The position numbers and the translations under genes were made by a program. Positions 8,981-18,718 of a stretch of DNA of 64,000 nt are shown one piece after another. Below the pieces are notes generated by a model that saw only the letters and a list, made by a program, of their open reading frames with translations, did no database searches and was not told the DNA's origin. The stretch spans positions 434,001 to 498,000 of the forward strand of contig JAIXTM010000018.1 of assembly GCA_027483945.1 (NCBI GenBank), written 5' to 3'. The stretch comes from Hyphomicrobiales bacterium. Lineage in GTDB: Bacteria > Pseudomonadota > Alphaproteobacteria > Rhizobiales > Beijerinckiaceae. Numbering within the stretch: the stretch's first letter is position 1; each line of letters opens with the position of its first letter.

Positions 8981-10091
8981 TGAAAACCGAAAGCCACACC
9001 CTGCCGGGCTCGACGCCGGGCGTCTCCATCGACCTGAAAGTGCTGCGCTTCGGCCAGCCGGGGGCACGGCCCAAGGTCTATATCCAGGCAGGCCTCCATG
9101 CCGACGAGACGCCGGGGCACCTCGCCGCGCAGGTGCTGCGCGCGCGGCTGGCCGAGCTGGAAGCGGCGGGCCGCGTCGCCGGGGAGATCGTGCTCGTCCC
9201 CGTCGCCAATCCGATCGGCCTCGCCCAGCGCGTCAACGGCGTGCTGCATGGCCGCTTCGACATGGCCGATGGCGGCAATTTCAACCGCCACTTCCCGGAC
9301 CTGACCGACAAGGTCGCCAAGGCGCTGGACGGCCGGCTCGGCGCCGACGAGGCCGCCAATGCCGAGGCGGTCCGTGCCGCGCTGCGCGAAGCGATCGGCG
9401 GCGAGGCGGGGCGCAATCCGACGGAAGGCCTGAAGCTCGCGCTGCTGAAAGAAGCGGTGGATGCCGACATCGTCCTCGACGTCCATTGCGACAGCGAGGC
9501 GGTGATGCACCTCTACACGCTGACGCCGCAGGCGGAGGATTTCGCGCCGCTCTCGGCGCTGCTCGGCGCGCGCGCCATGCTTCTGGCCACGGAATCGGGC
9601 GACAACCCGTTCGACGAGGCCGTGAGCCGCCCCTGGTTCGAGCTGCGCAAGCGCTTCCCCGATGCCGCCATTCCCCTCGGCGCGCTCTCCACAACGCTGG
9701 AGCTGCGCGGCCAGGCCGACGTCGCGGAAGGCTTCGCCGAGGCCGATGCCGACGCGATCCTGTCGTTCCTGACGCTGCGGGGCGCCTTGAACGGTTCCGC
9801 CCCGGCGGTGCCCGCGCCCTCCTGCCGGCCGACGCCGCTGGAAGGCTCGCAGGCGCTGGAAGCGCCCTGCCCCGGCATCATCGTGTTCCACCGCGAGCCG
9901 GGGGAGACCATCGCCGAGGGCGATGTCGTCGCCACCATCGTGGATCCTGATTCCGGCGCCCGCACGCCGGTGCCCGCGCTCACCGCCGGCGTCCTCTACG
10001 CCCGCTGCGGCACGCGCTTCGCCCATGCCGGGAAGCGTCTCGGCAAGATCGCCGGCGAGAAACCCATGCGAACCGGAAAGCTGCTCAGCCC

Positions 10092-10095
<4 letters not shown>
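8980..10095 (+). CDS. Succinylglutamate desuccinylase/aspartoacylase-family deacylase
   Basis: 371-residue zinc hydrolase of the AstE/AspA branch of the M14 fold. Zinc ligands are visible as HADE (H and E, about residues 39-42) and the histidine of DVHCDSE (about residue 168). The C-terminal quarter (from about 305) is a beta domain with [15 protein letters not shown]. Family members remove an N-acyl group from an amino acid; DoeB of ectoine breakdown is one relative. Its place inside the importer operon, overlapping both neighbours, suggests that the imported compound is an N-acyl amino acid that is deacylated in the cytoplasm. The exact substrate is unknown. Confidence 0.85.
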
Positions 10096-10874
<779 letters not shown>

Positions 10875-10876
10875 GC

Positions 10877-11791
10877 TCAGGCGGCGTCGGCCTGCCTCAG
10901 GGCGTTGTGGATGGCGGTCGCCGCGATGGCGGCATGGCCGGTCGCGACCGCGATCTGGTTGAGCTCGCTCACCACGTCGCCCGCGGCGAAGACCAGGCCC
11001 TCCGCCGCCTTCTGGTGCGGATCGACCCGCACGCAGCCATTGCCGTCGAGCTGCGCGCCGAGCCGGGCGGCGAGGTCCGACCGCACCTTGGCGCCCATGG
11101 CGGCATAGATCACGTCGAAGCGTGTCCCGGCCCCGTCCGCGGTGCGCACGGCGACGCCATCCTCCTGCCGCTCGATGGCGCGGATCTCTGCGGCGACCGG
11201 CCAAGGGGCCTTGTCGCCCTGGCCGGCATCCGGGCCTTCGTCCGGGCCCGTGGGCAGGATGGTCAGGTCCTCGCTGTAGGTCGCCAGGAAGGCGGCTTCC
11301 GAGAGGGCCTTGCCGCGCGGGCCGACGATGCCGATCCGGCGCCCCGTCGCCTCGTAGCCGTCGCAGATCGGGCAGAGGCGCAGCAGCCCGGCCCCGATGG
11401 CCTCCTCCGGATCGTCCATGGCCGGCAGCGCGTCCTCGATGCCGGTGGCCAGGACGACGGCGCGGGCGCGGTAGGTCTGCCCTGCGGCGTGCGCGACGAT
11501 GAGCACCCCCTCGCGGCGGGCGTCCTCCACCTTCGCGGAGACGACCGGCACCCCGTAATGGGTGGCCTGGCGGCGCAGGCTGTCGAGGAAGGCCGTGCCG
11601 GAAATGCCCTCGGGAAAGCCCGGGCAATTGTGGCTCGTCGGGATCCAGCGCGCGCGGCTGCGCCCGTCGTCGATGACCATGACGCGGCGGTGGAAGCGGG
11701 CGAGATAGAGCGCGGCCGTGAGCCCGGCCGGCCCGCCGCCGACGACGAGGCAATCGAGGACCGGTCCGCCTTGCGGGTCAGACGGCGACAT
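10877..11791 (-). CDS. Thioredoxin-reductase-like FAD oxidoreductase with CPICDGYE centre
   Basis: 304 residues with the TrxB fold: FAD motif VVGGGPAGLTAALYLARFHR, redox motif C-P-I-C-D-G-Y-E and C-terminal FAD motif VFAAGDVVSELNQ. The redox pair C-P-I-C differs from the C-A-T-C of true thioredoxin reductase. The second dinucleotide motif (GIVGPRGKA) departs from the G-x-G-x-x-G/A pattern, so NADPH binding and the natural partner are uncertain. Its start overlaps the end of the TAXI protein gene by 14 bp, suggesting coexpression. It may reduce a thioredoxin-like protein or act as a different flavoenzyme. Confidence 0.82.
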   Translation of the reverse strand: MSPSDPQGGPVLDCLVVGGGPAGLTAALYLARFHRRVMVIDDGRSRARWIPTSHNCPGFPEGISGTAFLDSLRRQATHYGVPVVSAKVEDARREGVLIVAHAAGQTYRARAVVLATGIEDALPAMDDPEEAIGAGLLRLCPICDGYEATGRRIGIVGPRGKALSEAAFLATYSEDLTILPTGPDEGPDAGQGDKAPWPVAAEIRAIERQEDGVAVRTADGAGTRFDVIYAAMGAKVRSDLAARLGAQLDGNGCVRVDPHQKAAEGLVFAAGDVVSELNQIAVATGHAAIAATAIHNALRQADAA

Positions 11792-13133
11792 GGACGTCTC
11801 CCGGCATGGACCGCAGCGCCGGACGCGCCGCGCCGGAGGCCAGTTCGTCGCGGCGGTCGCGGATCGCGGCGCGCGCGCCGTCGAGCGCGATCATGACCAT
11901 GGCGACGGTCTTTCGCGACCCGTCGCGCGTGCGGATCTCGGTCAGGGCCTCGGCGGTCACCGCATCGAGGTCGGCGGCGATCGCGGCCAGGGCTGTGCGA
12001 TCGGGAGCGGCGCGGGCCGCCTCGCCGATGCCGACGATGCGCGCGACGACCTGATCGGCCACGTCGCGGCGGTGCATGACGAGGCGGCGCATCAGCCACG
12101 CGAGCCCCGAACTCAACGCGCCGGCCGAGGCGATGCCGATCCAGATGATGTCGCTCCAGCGCTCCAGGAACGTCTGCTGCTCGCGCTCGTAATACTGGAT
12201 CGCGCCCTTGTGGACGGGGATGGTCGCGGCGGTGACGTTCTCGGTCGGGACGCCGGCGAAGGGGACCGATTGCCCGAGGCGGCGCGCGAGCGCGGCGCGG
12301 GCGTAGAAGATGCGCTCGGTCAGCCTCGCCACCAGGGACGGATCGAGGTTGTTGTCGGCCATGAGCAGGCGGCTGGCCGCCAGCACCTCCTCCACGTCGC
12401 CGCGCAGCGTCGAGGGCAGCGCGCTCTGGGCGGCGGCCTGCGCGGCGAGGCCGGGGACCAGCGCGGAGACCTCGTCCGGCACGGCGGGCGCGACCGACAG
12501 GCCCCGCGAGGCACGGATCAGCCGTCCGAGCGGCGCCGAGGCGGAGAAGGCCCGCGCGCCGGGCGCGCTGATGAGGATCGCGTCCACGTTCCGCTCGCGC
12601 ATGGCCGCGGCGAGATCGTCGGAGGCCAGCGGCGCGACCTGCGCCGCCGCGCGGCCCGATTGCGCCAGGGCGCGCACGACCTCGGCGGCCAGCCCCTGGT
12701 CGGCCGGCAGGATGCCGACGCGCCGGCCTTCCAGCTCTCCCAGCATGGTGAGCGCGTCGGCGTCGCGGGAGACGACGATGACCGGCATGCTGCGCATCTG
12801 CAGGACGGTCGAGGCGCGGGGCGGCAGGTCGAGGTCGGGGCGCACGACCGCGAGTTCGACGCGGCCCTGCGTGAGCGCGCGGGAGGCGCCGGCCATGTCG
12901 TCGGCCTCGATCACCTCCAGGCGCACGTCCTGGCCGGTCTCGGCGAATTCGCGGGCGAGGGCCTGCATGATCTGGAGGTCGGGTCCGCCGGTGCGGGCGA
13001 CGGCGACGCGCAGGGTCTTGGGCAGGGCCGGCACGAGGGTGCCCCAGCCCTGCCAGGCCAAGGCGCCGGCCAGGACGATGCAGGACAGTCCGACCAGCAG
13101 CCACATCACTCTACGCGCAACAGGCCTTGCCAT
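11778..13133 (-). CDS. TAXI-family TRAP-type solute-binding protein, membrane-anchored
   Basis: 451 residues from the ATG at 13133, which has GGCGGAG 8 bp upstream. A transmembrane anchor near residues 9-28 is followed by a periplasmic TAXI/DctP-like domain (RVAVARTGGPDLQIMQALAR, then GILPADQGLAAEVVRALAQ). A second membrane segment near 323-345 precedes a cytoplasmic alpha-helical tail of about 105 residues. TAXI proteins usually feed fused TRAP permeases, but no TRAP permease lies beside this gene. The two-membrane topology and the flavoprotein neighbour raise the possibility of a sensory role. Confidence 0.75.
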   Translation of the reverse strand: MARPVARRVMWLLVGLSCIVLAGALAWQGWGTLVPALPKTLRVAVARTGGPDLQIMQALAREFAETGQDVRLEVIEADDMAGASRALTQGRVELAVVRPDLDLPPRASTVLQMRSMPVIVVSRDADALTMLGELEGRRVGILPADQGLAAEVVRALAQSGRAAAQVAPLASDDLAAAMRERNVDAILISAPGARAFSASAPLGRLIRASRGLSVAPAVPDEVSALVPGLAAQAAAQSALPSTLRGDVEEVLAASRLLMADNNLDPSLVARLTERIFYARAALARRLGQSVPFAGVPTENVTAATIPVHKGAIQYYEREQQTFLERWSDIIWIGIASAGALSSGLAWLMRRLVMHRRDVADQVVARIVGIGEAARAAPDRTALAAIAADLDAVTAEALTEIRTRDGSRKTVAMVMIALDGARAAIRDRRDELASGAARPALRSMPGDVHVAV

Positions 13134-13214
13134 CGCCGACGCTCCGCCCCGCTTCCGGTGCGGAGACAACAACGATCGGCGCGTGCCGTTCCGGCCGGCC
13201 TGCGCCCGGCGGCC

Positions 13215-14060
13215 TCAGAACCCCGATGCCAGGTCCGCCACCGGCGTCGGAGCGTCAGCGACCACGAGCCGGGTCCCGCCCGCCTCCATCGCCGCCTGGA
13301 GCGCATGAGGCGGATCGGCGTCCGTGACCAGTGTCTGGAAGGCGCCGACCGGCGCGAGGCGCACGATGGCCGAGCGCTCGAACTTGGCATGGTCGGCGAC
13401 GAGGACCGCGTGGCGGCAATTGGCCAGCATGGCCTGCTTCACCTCGACCTTGCGCAGGTCGAAATCCATCACCGTGCCGTCGTCCTCGAAGCCGGAGCAG
13501 CCGAAGACCGCGTAATCGGTCTTGAACCGGCCGATCCCGGCGATCGCCGTCTCGCCGATGAGCGAGCCGTCCGCGCCCTGGACCTGGCCGCCGGTGACGA
13601 AGACGTCGATGCCCTGGCGCCCGGCGAGCAGGGCCGCCGCGGGCAGGCTGGTGGTCACGACGCTGAGCCGGTGCTTGGCGCGCAGGGCCTTCGCGACCGC
13701 CTCCACCGTCGTCCCCACATCGAGGAAGACGGAAGCGTTCTCCGGGATGAGGCCGGCGGCGAACTGGCCGATCGCTTCCTTGCCGTGGGAGGAAATGGTC
13801 TTCTTCTGCGCGTAGCCCAGGCGCACCGTGTTGCCGCGCAGGCCGGCGCCGCCATGGAAGCGCTGGAGGATCTGCAATTCGTCCAGCCGGATGATGTCGC
13901 GGCGGACGGACTGGGCGGAGACGTCGAACACCTTGGCGAGCGCCTCGATGGACGCATAGCCCTGCTCGCGAACGATCTTGACGATCTGGCTCTGGCGCTG
14001 CGTCAAAAAAGTGTCATGCGGCGGCGGTAGATCGTTCATTACGGCTTCCATCTCGGTCAT
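13215..14060 (-). CDS. DeoR/GlpR-family transcriptional regulator
   Basis: About 281 residues. The N-terminal DeoR helix-turn-helix is visible (TQRQSQIVKIVREQGYASIE, then LAKVFDVSAQSVRRDI), with a C-terminal sensor domain carrying VFLDVGTTVEAVAKAL and VVTTSLPAAALLA, typical of sugar-phosphate-responsive DeoR proteins. Starts at 14060 (AAGG upstream) or 14039 (GGAAG upstream) are both plausible. It is divergent from the LOG-family and ABC importer operon, which it probably represses. The effector is unknown. Confidence 0.87.
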   Translation of the reverse strand: MTEMEAVMNDLPPPHDTFLTQRQSQIVKIVREQGYASIEALAKVFDVSAQSVRRDIIRLDELQILQRFHGGAGLRGNTVRLGYAQKKTISSHGKEAIGQFAAGLIPENASVFLDVGTTVEAVAKALRAKHRLSVVTTSLPAAALLAGRQGIDVFVTGGQVQGADGSLIGETAIAGIGRFKTDYAVFGCSGFEDDGTVMDFDLRKVEVKQAMLANCRHAVLVADHAKFERSAIVRLAPVGAFQTLVTDADPPHALQAAMEAGGTRLVVADAPTPVADLASGF

Positions 14061-14179
14061 GCGCAACCTTATACCGGCTGCGTTGGCTATGAAACCGACA
14101 AAATATGTAAGTTAGTTGACAGACCTCGGGCATCCGTGTTCGTTAATCTAGACGCTCGCTGGCGAAGGGCCAAACGCTG

Positions 14180-14812
14180 ATGCCCCAGGTCTTCTACTCG
14201 GATCGCGCGCAAGCCCTGTTCCGCGACGGCGAACGGCTCGACGCGACATCGCTCCGCTGGTCGGCCATCGACGATGTGCCGGCCGACCTTGCGCCGGTCG
14301 GCGACGTGCTCGCCGTCCGGCGCTTCTTCTCCACGCCCGGCGCGAGGCGCCTGCCCGTCGGGGTCATCGGACCCCGCGACGCCTCGCCGGTCGAATACCA
14401 GCAGGCGGAGACGATCGGGCGCAAGCTGACCGAGGCCGGCTTCCCGATCATCTGCGGCGGCCGCTCCGGCGCGATGGAGGCGGTCTGCAAGGGCGCGGCT
14501 GCCGCCGGCGGCAGCCCCATCGGCATCCTGCCCGACGAGGACTGGCGCGAGGCCAACGATTACGTGGCCCTGCCCATCGCGACGGGCTTCGGCGAGGCCC
14601 GCAACGCGCTCATCGCCTGCGCGTCCTTCGCGCTCGTCGCGGTGGGCGGCGGCTACGGCACGCTGTCGGAGATCGCGCTCGGCCTGCGGCTCGGCCGGCT
14701 CGTCATCTCGATGCCGCCCTCCTTCGAGGTGGACGGCGCGCTGCGCATGAGCGATCCCGACGAGGTCGTGGCGACGGTCGCGCGCCGCTTCCTCGCCCTG
14801 GACGGAGCCTGA
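14180..14812 (+). CDS. LOG-family (TIGR00725-like) Rossmann-fold protein
   Basis: 210 residues. The nucleotide-binding segments PIICGGRSGAMEAVCKGAAA and VAVGGGYGTLSEIALGLRLG match the LOG/SLOG fold (GGGxxGxM and PGGxGTxxE-type motifs). Known LOG proteins are nucleoside-5'-monophosphate phosphoribohydrolases (cytokinin activators), often misnamed lysine decarboxylases. The first residue of the second motif is valine in place of proline. Only 3 bp separate its stop from the following permease start, an unusual partnership that suggests handling of a nucleotide-like or purine-like imported compound. The function remains open. Confidence 0.75.
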   Translation: MPQVFYSDRAQALFRDGERLDATSLRWSAIDDVPADLAPVGDVLAVRRFFSTPGARRLPVGVIGPRDASPVEYQQAETIGRKLTEAGFPIICGGRSGAMEAVCKGAAAAGGSPIGILPDEDWREANDYVALPIATGFGEARNALIACASFALVAVGGGYGTLSEIALGLRLGRLVISMPPSFEVDGALRMSDPDEVVATVARRFLALDGA

Positions 14813-14815
14813 GCG

Positions 14816-15661
14816 ATGGCGGGCGGGGGCCTCGTCATCGACGGACGGGCGCGCGCCGCCGCCTGGCGCAGCCCGGCGGCGTGGGTCACGGGGCTCTATG
14901 CCCTGTATCTCGTCCTGCCGATCCTGCTGCTCGTGCTCGGCTCGTTCGGGAACACCTGGAGCAACACGCTCCTGCCGAACGGCTTCACCGGCCGCTGGTA
15001 TCTCCAGGTGATCAACGACCCGAGCTTCACCCGCGCCTTCTGGACGAGCCTCACCGTCTGCGTCGCCACCGTGGCGGGCTGCGTCGTCATCGGCGCGCCG
15101 CTCGCCTATGCGGTGTCCTCCGCCGCCTCTCGGGGAGTGAAGCTCGCCGCGCGCATCGTCTATCTCCTGCCCATCGCGGCGCCGGCCGTCGTCATCGGCT
15201 TCGGCTACCTGCTGCTGTTCTCCAGCGAGGCGACGCCCTGGCTCGGCGCCACCTGGCTCATCATCGCCGGGCACATCGTCTTCTGCCTGCCCTACATGCT
15301 CCAGACCGTGGTGAACGACATGCGCCTTCTCGGCCTGTCCCAACTGGAACAGGCGGCCGAGTCCCTCGGCGCCTCCTTCCCGCGACGCTTCGTGGACATC
15401 GTCCTGCCGAGCCTCAAGCACAGCCTCGCGGCCGGCTCGATCACCGTGGCGGCGCTCTCGATCGGCGAATTCCAGCTCACGAACCTGATCGCGGGCTTCG
15501 CCAACCGCACCTATCCGATCGTGCTGCTCCAGGCCTTCTACGGCGCCACGGGCTTCGCCTGCGCCGCGACCGTGGTGCTGCTGCTCCTGGCGCTCACCGC
15601 GTCGGCCTCCTCGGCCTTCACCGCCAAGGGCGCGTCCGGAACCGCGAGGGCCGGGGCATGA
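14816..15661 (+). CDS. PotC-type ABC transporter permease
   Basis: A 281-residue inner-membrane protein with about six membrane segments. The EAA loop appears as QLEQAAESLGASFPRRFVDI followed by VLPSLKHSLAAG. It belongs to the spermidine/putrescine, iron and 2-aminoethylphosphonate importer group. Its stop overlaps the ATPase start (ATGA). The substrate cannot be assigned. Confidence 0.87.
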   Translation: MAGGGLVIDGRARAAAWRSPAAWVTGLYALYLVLPILLLVLGSFGNTWSNTLLPNGFTGRWYLQVINDPSFTRAFWTSLTVCVATVAGCVVIGAPLAYAVSSAASRGVKLAARIVYLLPIAAPAVVIGFGYLLLFSSEATPWLGATWLIIAGHIVFCLPYMLQTVVNDMRLLGLSQLEQAAESLGASFPRRFVDIVLPSLKHSLAAGSITVAALSIGEFQLTNLIAGFANRTYPIVLLQAFYGATGFACAATVVLLLLALTASASSAFTAKGASGTARAGA

Positions 15662-16719
15662 GCGTGCGGCTGGAAAACGTGTCCTTCACCTATCCCGGCA
15701 CGCCGGTCGGCGTGGAGGACGTGTCGCTGACGATCGATCCGGGCGAGTTCGTCGCCGTCATCGGCCCGTCGGGCTGCGGCAAGACCACGGTGCTGAAGCT
15801 CATCGCGGGCTTCCTGTCCCCAGACCGGGGCCGGATCCTGCTCGGCGGACAGGACGCGACGACGCTGCCGACGCGCCGGCGCGAGCTCGGCATCGTGTTC
15901 CAGAACTACGCGCTCTTCCCCCATATGAGCGTCGCGGAGAACGTCGCCTATCCGCTCAAGCTGCGGGGCGTCTCCGCGGACGAGCGCCGGCGCCGGGCGC
16001 TGGCGGCTGTGGAGACGGTCGGCCTCGCGGCGTTTGCCGGGCGCCGCCCGCCGCAGCTTTCCGGCGGCCAGCAGCAGCGCGTGGCGCTCGCCCGCGCCCT
16101 CGTCTTCGCCCCCAAGGCGCTGCTTCTGGACGAGCCGCTCTCGGCGCTCGATGCCGCGCGGCGGGTCGAGATGCGTGACGAGATCCGCCGCCTGCAGCAG
16201 GCCCACGGCATCGCGACGCTCCACATCACCCACGACCAGGAGGAGGCGCTCTCCATGGCCGACAAGGTCGTGGTGATGGCCCAGGGGCGCATCCTCCAGG
16301 CCGGCACGCCGAGCGAGATCTACGAGCGGCCCGTCAACCGCACGGTCGCGGCCTTCGTCGGCCAGGCCAATCTCTGGACGGGCCGCGTGCGCGACGCCCG
16401 CCAGGTGGAGACGCCCATCGGCCGGCTCAGTGCGGACCTGTCCGGCTACCGTCCCGGCGACGAGGTCTGCGTGCTGGTGCGGCCGGAGCGGGTGGCGCCC
16501 GGGCCGGCGCCGGATGGCATCAACCAATTCAGCGGCACGATCGCCCGGGACCGGTTCCTGGGCTCGATGCGCCGCTTCGACCTTTCGGTCGGTGGCGGGA
16601 CCGTCACCGTCGAAACCAAGGAAACGAGCAGGATAGACACGATCCACATCGCGGAGACGAGCATCCAGATCCTGCCGCTGGATGCCGAGCAAAACGCTTC
16701 CGAAACGAGGAAATCATGA
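15658..16719 (+). CDS. PotA-type ABC transporter ATP-binding protein
   Basis: A 353-residue ATPase: Walker A GPSGCGKTT, Q-loop VFQNYALFPHMS, signature LSGGQQQRVALARAL, Walker B ALLLDEPLSALD and H-loop ITHDQEEAL. A C-terminal TOBE domain follows (about residues 240-353, with VLVRPERVAPG). The start is fixed by the ATGA overlap with the permease. It energises the permeases on both sides and overlaps the binding-protein gene. Confidence 0.92.
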   Translation: MSVRLENVSFTYPGTPVGVEDVSLTIDPGEFVAVIGPSGCGKTTVLKLIAGFLSPDRGRILLGGQDATTLPTRRRELGIVFQNYALFPHMSVAENVAYPLKLRGVSADERRRRALAAVETVGLAAFAGRRPPQLSGGQQQRVALARALVFAPKALLLDEPLSALDAARRVEMRDEIRRLQQAHGIATLHITHDQEEALSMADKVVVMAQGRILQAGTPSEIYERPVNRTVAAFVGQANLWTGRVRDARQVETPIGRLSADLSGYRPGDEVCVLVRPERVAPGPAPDGINQFSGTIARDRFLGSMRRFDLSVGGGTVTVETKETSRIDTIHIAETSIQILPLDAEQNASETRKS

Positions 16720-17807
16720 ACGTCACCCGTCGCCACATCCTGGCGCTCTCCGCCGGCGCGCTCGCGCTGGCGGGCGTCGGCTCCGCCCATGCCCAGACCG
16801 TCGCCGACTCGCCCGAGCTCTATGCCGGCGAGAAGGCCGCCTACGAGGCCGCCCTCAAGGAGGGCCTCGTCATCTCCAACAATACCGGCCCGACCTGGGC
16901 CAACTGGAACGCGCTGTTCGGCGCCTTCCAGCGCCGCTATCCGGGTATGAACATCGTCTATAACGATGTCGGCTCCGGCGTCGCCGTGAACGCGCTCGAC
17001 CGCACCAAGGCGCGGCCGCAGGTGGACACGATCTATTATTACGGCGCCAACGGCATCGACGCCCAGAAGCGCGGCCTGCTGACCCCGTTCAAGCCGGTGA
17101 ACTTCGACAAGCTCGGCCCGGCGGCGAAGCACCCGGACGGCGAATGGTTCACGATCCACCAGCTGGAGGTCGTGTTCATCGTCAACAAGAAGCTGGTCAA
17201 GAACCCGCCCAGGAGCTGGGCCGACCTCCTGAAGCCCGAATACAAGGGCTCGGTCATGTATCTGGACCCGCGCACGGCGGGCGTCGGCCAGGTGCTCACC
17301 TGGGCGGCCAACTTCGCCAATGGCGGGGCCTACGACAACCTGAAGCCGGGCCTCGACTATATCGAGAAGCTGCACAAGTCGGGCAACGTCCTGCGCGTCG
17401 TCGGCACGACCCCCTACGCCCAGTTCGTGAAGGGCGAGATCCCGATCTGGATCAACTACGTGAATGACGGCCTGCGCGCCAAGTTCGTGGACGGCCTGGG
17501 CGACGACGTGGAGGTCATCTCCCCGTCCGAGGGCACGGCCGCCGCGCCCTACACGATCTCGCTGGTCAAGAACGGCCCGAACCCGAATGCGGGCAAGCTC
17601 TGGCTGAACTTCATCATGTCCGATACCGGCCAGCGCCTCTTCGCCGAGGGCTTCGTGACGCCGTCCGTGCCGGGCGTGGCGATCCCCGACGCGGTCAAGG
17701 CGCGCCTCGTCTCGCATTCCAAGGTCGAGCTTCTCGACCTGACGAAGGCGGCCGGCCAGTCCCAGGCGCTCATCGACGGCTGGGCGAAGGCTGCGCTGGG
17801 CCAATGA
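16716..17807 (+). CDS. Periplasmic binding protein of the PotD/Fe(III) type
   Basis: A 363-residue family-1 solute-binding protein. The N-terminal signal has a twin-arginine-like start (MNVTRRHILALSAGALAL) and ends SAHAQ. Motifs such as NNTGPTWANWNALFGAFQRR and ADLLKPEYKGSVMYLDPRTA place it with the iron, polyamine and aminoethylphosphonate binding proteins. It is the last but one gene of the operon and overlaps both neighbours by 4 bp. The RR signal suggests export in a folded state through Tat, which is uncertain. Confidence 0.87.
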   Translation: MNVTRRHILALSAGALALAGVGSAHAQTVADSPELYAGEKAAYEAALKEGLVISNNTGPTWANWNALFGAFQRRYPGMNIVYNDVGSGVAVNALDRTKARPQVDTIYYYGANGIDAQKRGLLTPFKPVNFDKLGPAAKHPDGEWFTIHQLEVVFIVNKKLVKNPPRSWADLLKPEYKGSVMYLDPRTAGVGQVLTWAANFANGGAYDNLKPGLDYIEKLHKSGNVLRVVGTTPYAQFVKGEIPIWINYVNDGLRAKFVDGLGDDVEVISPSEGTAAAPYTISLVKNGPNPNAGKLWLNFIMSDTGQRLFAEGFVTPSVPGVAIPDAVKARLVSHSKVELLDLTKAAGQSQALIDGWAKAALGQ

Positions 17808-18652
17808 GCCGGGCGTCCGCCCCTTCGCAGACCCTGCTCCTGGCGTCGCTCGCGACGCCGGGAGCCATCTGTTTGGGCCTGTTCTTCCTCGCCCCGCTCG
17901 CCGTGGTGGGCGTGGAATCCCTGCAGGACGGCGGCGGGGGATTCTCCCGCCTCCTTTCCCAGCCCGCCTTCTGGTCCGGCCTGCGCAACACGTTGGTGCT
18001 CGGCGCCACCGCAGGCGCGATCTCCGTCGTCATCGGGTCCCTGGTCGCCTGGCACCTGGCGCAGATCGGCGAGCGCATGCGCACCGCCTTGATGTTCGTG
18101 ATCGCCCTGCCGCTGACCTTTTCCGGCCTCGTCGTCGCCTACGGCTTCATCCTGGGCTTCGGGCGCGCCGGCTTCTTCACGCTGACGCTTGAGGCCTTGT
18201 TCGGCGTCGATCCCGCGGCCTTCGCGGCCTTCGTCTATTCGCCGCAGGGCCTCGCCTTCGTCTATTCGTACTACCTCATCCCGCGCGTCGTGATGCTGAT
18301 GGTGCCGGTCCTGGTCAATTTCGACCGGAACCAGCTGGCGGCGGCGGAATCGCTGGGCGCGGGCCGCACGCGCGCCATTGCGGACATCCTCGTCCCGCAG
18401 GTCTTCCCGGCCGCGCTCGTCGCGTTCTGCCTGGTGGCCGCCGTCGCCATCGGCGCCTACGGCACCGCGCTCGCGCTCGTCGGCTCGCAGGTCAACATCC
18501 TGCCCCTGCAGCTCTTCACGGCGGTGTCCGACGTCAATGCCGATTATGCCCGCACCGCGGCGCTGGCGATGATCCTCACCCTTCTCTGTTCGCTCGCCAT
18601 GGCGGTCGGCGAAGCGGTCGCCGTGCGCGGCGAGACCGGCAAGGGCCACTGA
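17804..18652 (+). CDS. PotB-type ABC transporter permease
   Basis: A 282-residue inner-membrane protein with six predicted segments and EAA loop QLAAAESLGAGRTRAIADIL followed by VPQVFPAALVAF. It pairs with the PotC-type permease to form the channel. It closes the LOG-permease-ATPase-binding protein-permease operon and is followed by the hairpin at 18669-18689. Confidence 0.87.
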   Translation: MSRASAPSQTLLLASLATPGAICLGLFFLAPLAVVGVESLQDGGGGFSRLLSQPAFWSGLRNTLVLGATAGAISVVIGSLVAWHLAQIGERMRTALMFVIALPLTFSGLVVAYGFILGFGRAGFFTLTLEALFGVDPAAFAAFVYSPQGLAFVYSYYLIPRVVMLMVPVLVNFDRNQLAAAESLGAGRTRAIADILVPQVFPAALVAFCLVAAVAIGAYGTALALVGSQVNILPLQLFTAVSDVNADYARTAALAMILTLLCSLAMAVGEAVAVRGETGKGH

Positions 18653-18668
18653 GCCGGCCAAAAAGATG

Positions 18669-18689
18669 GGGCCGGACGAGCCGGCCCCA
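18669..18689 (-). terminator. Bidirectional intrinsic terminator
   Basis: A perfect 8-bp stem GGGGCCGG/CCGGCCCC with 5-base loop ACGAG, lying between the converging importer operon and dctM. On the minus strand the stem is followed by ATC and then five T, a standard intrinsic terminator for the TRAP operon. On the plus strand there is no T run, so termination there is less certain. Confidence 0.75.
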
Positions 18690-18718
18690 GGGACACCTCG
18701 GGGATTCGAGGTGGGCCA

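Noticed and set aside
11718-14030. Long plus-strand open frame opposite the TAXI and DeoR genes
   Set aside because: Both minus-strand genes have clear family motifs; the opposite frame has none.
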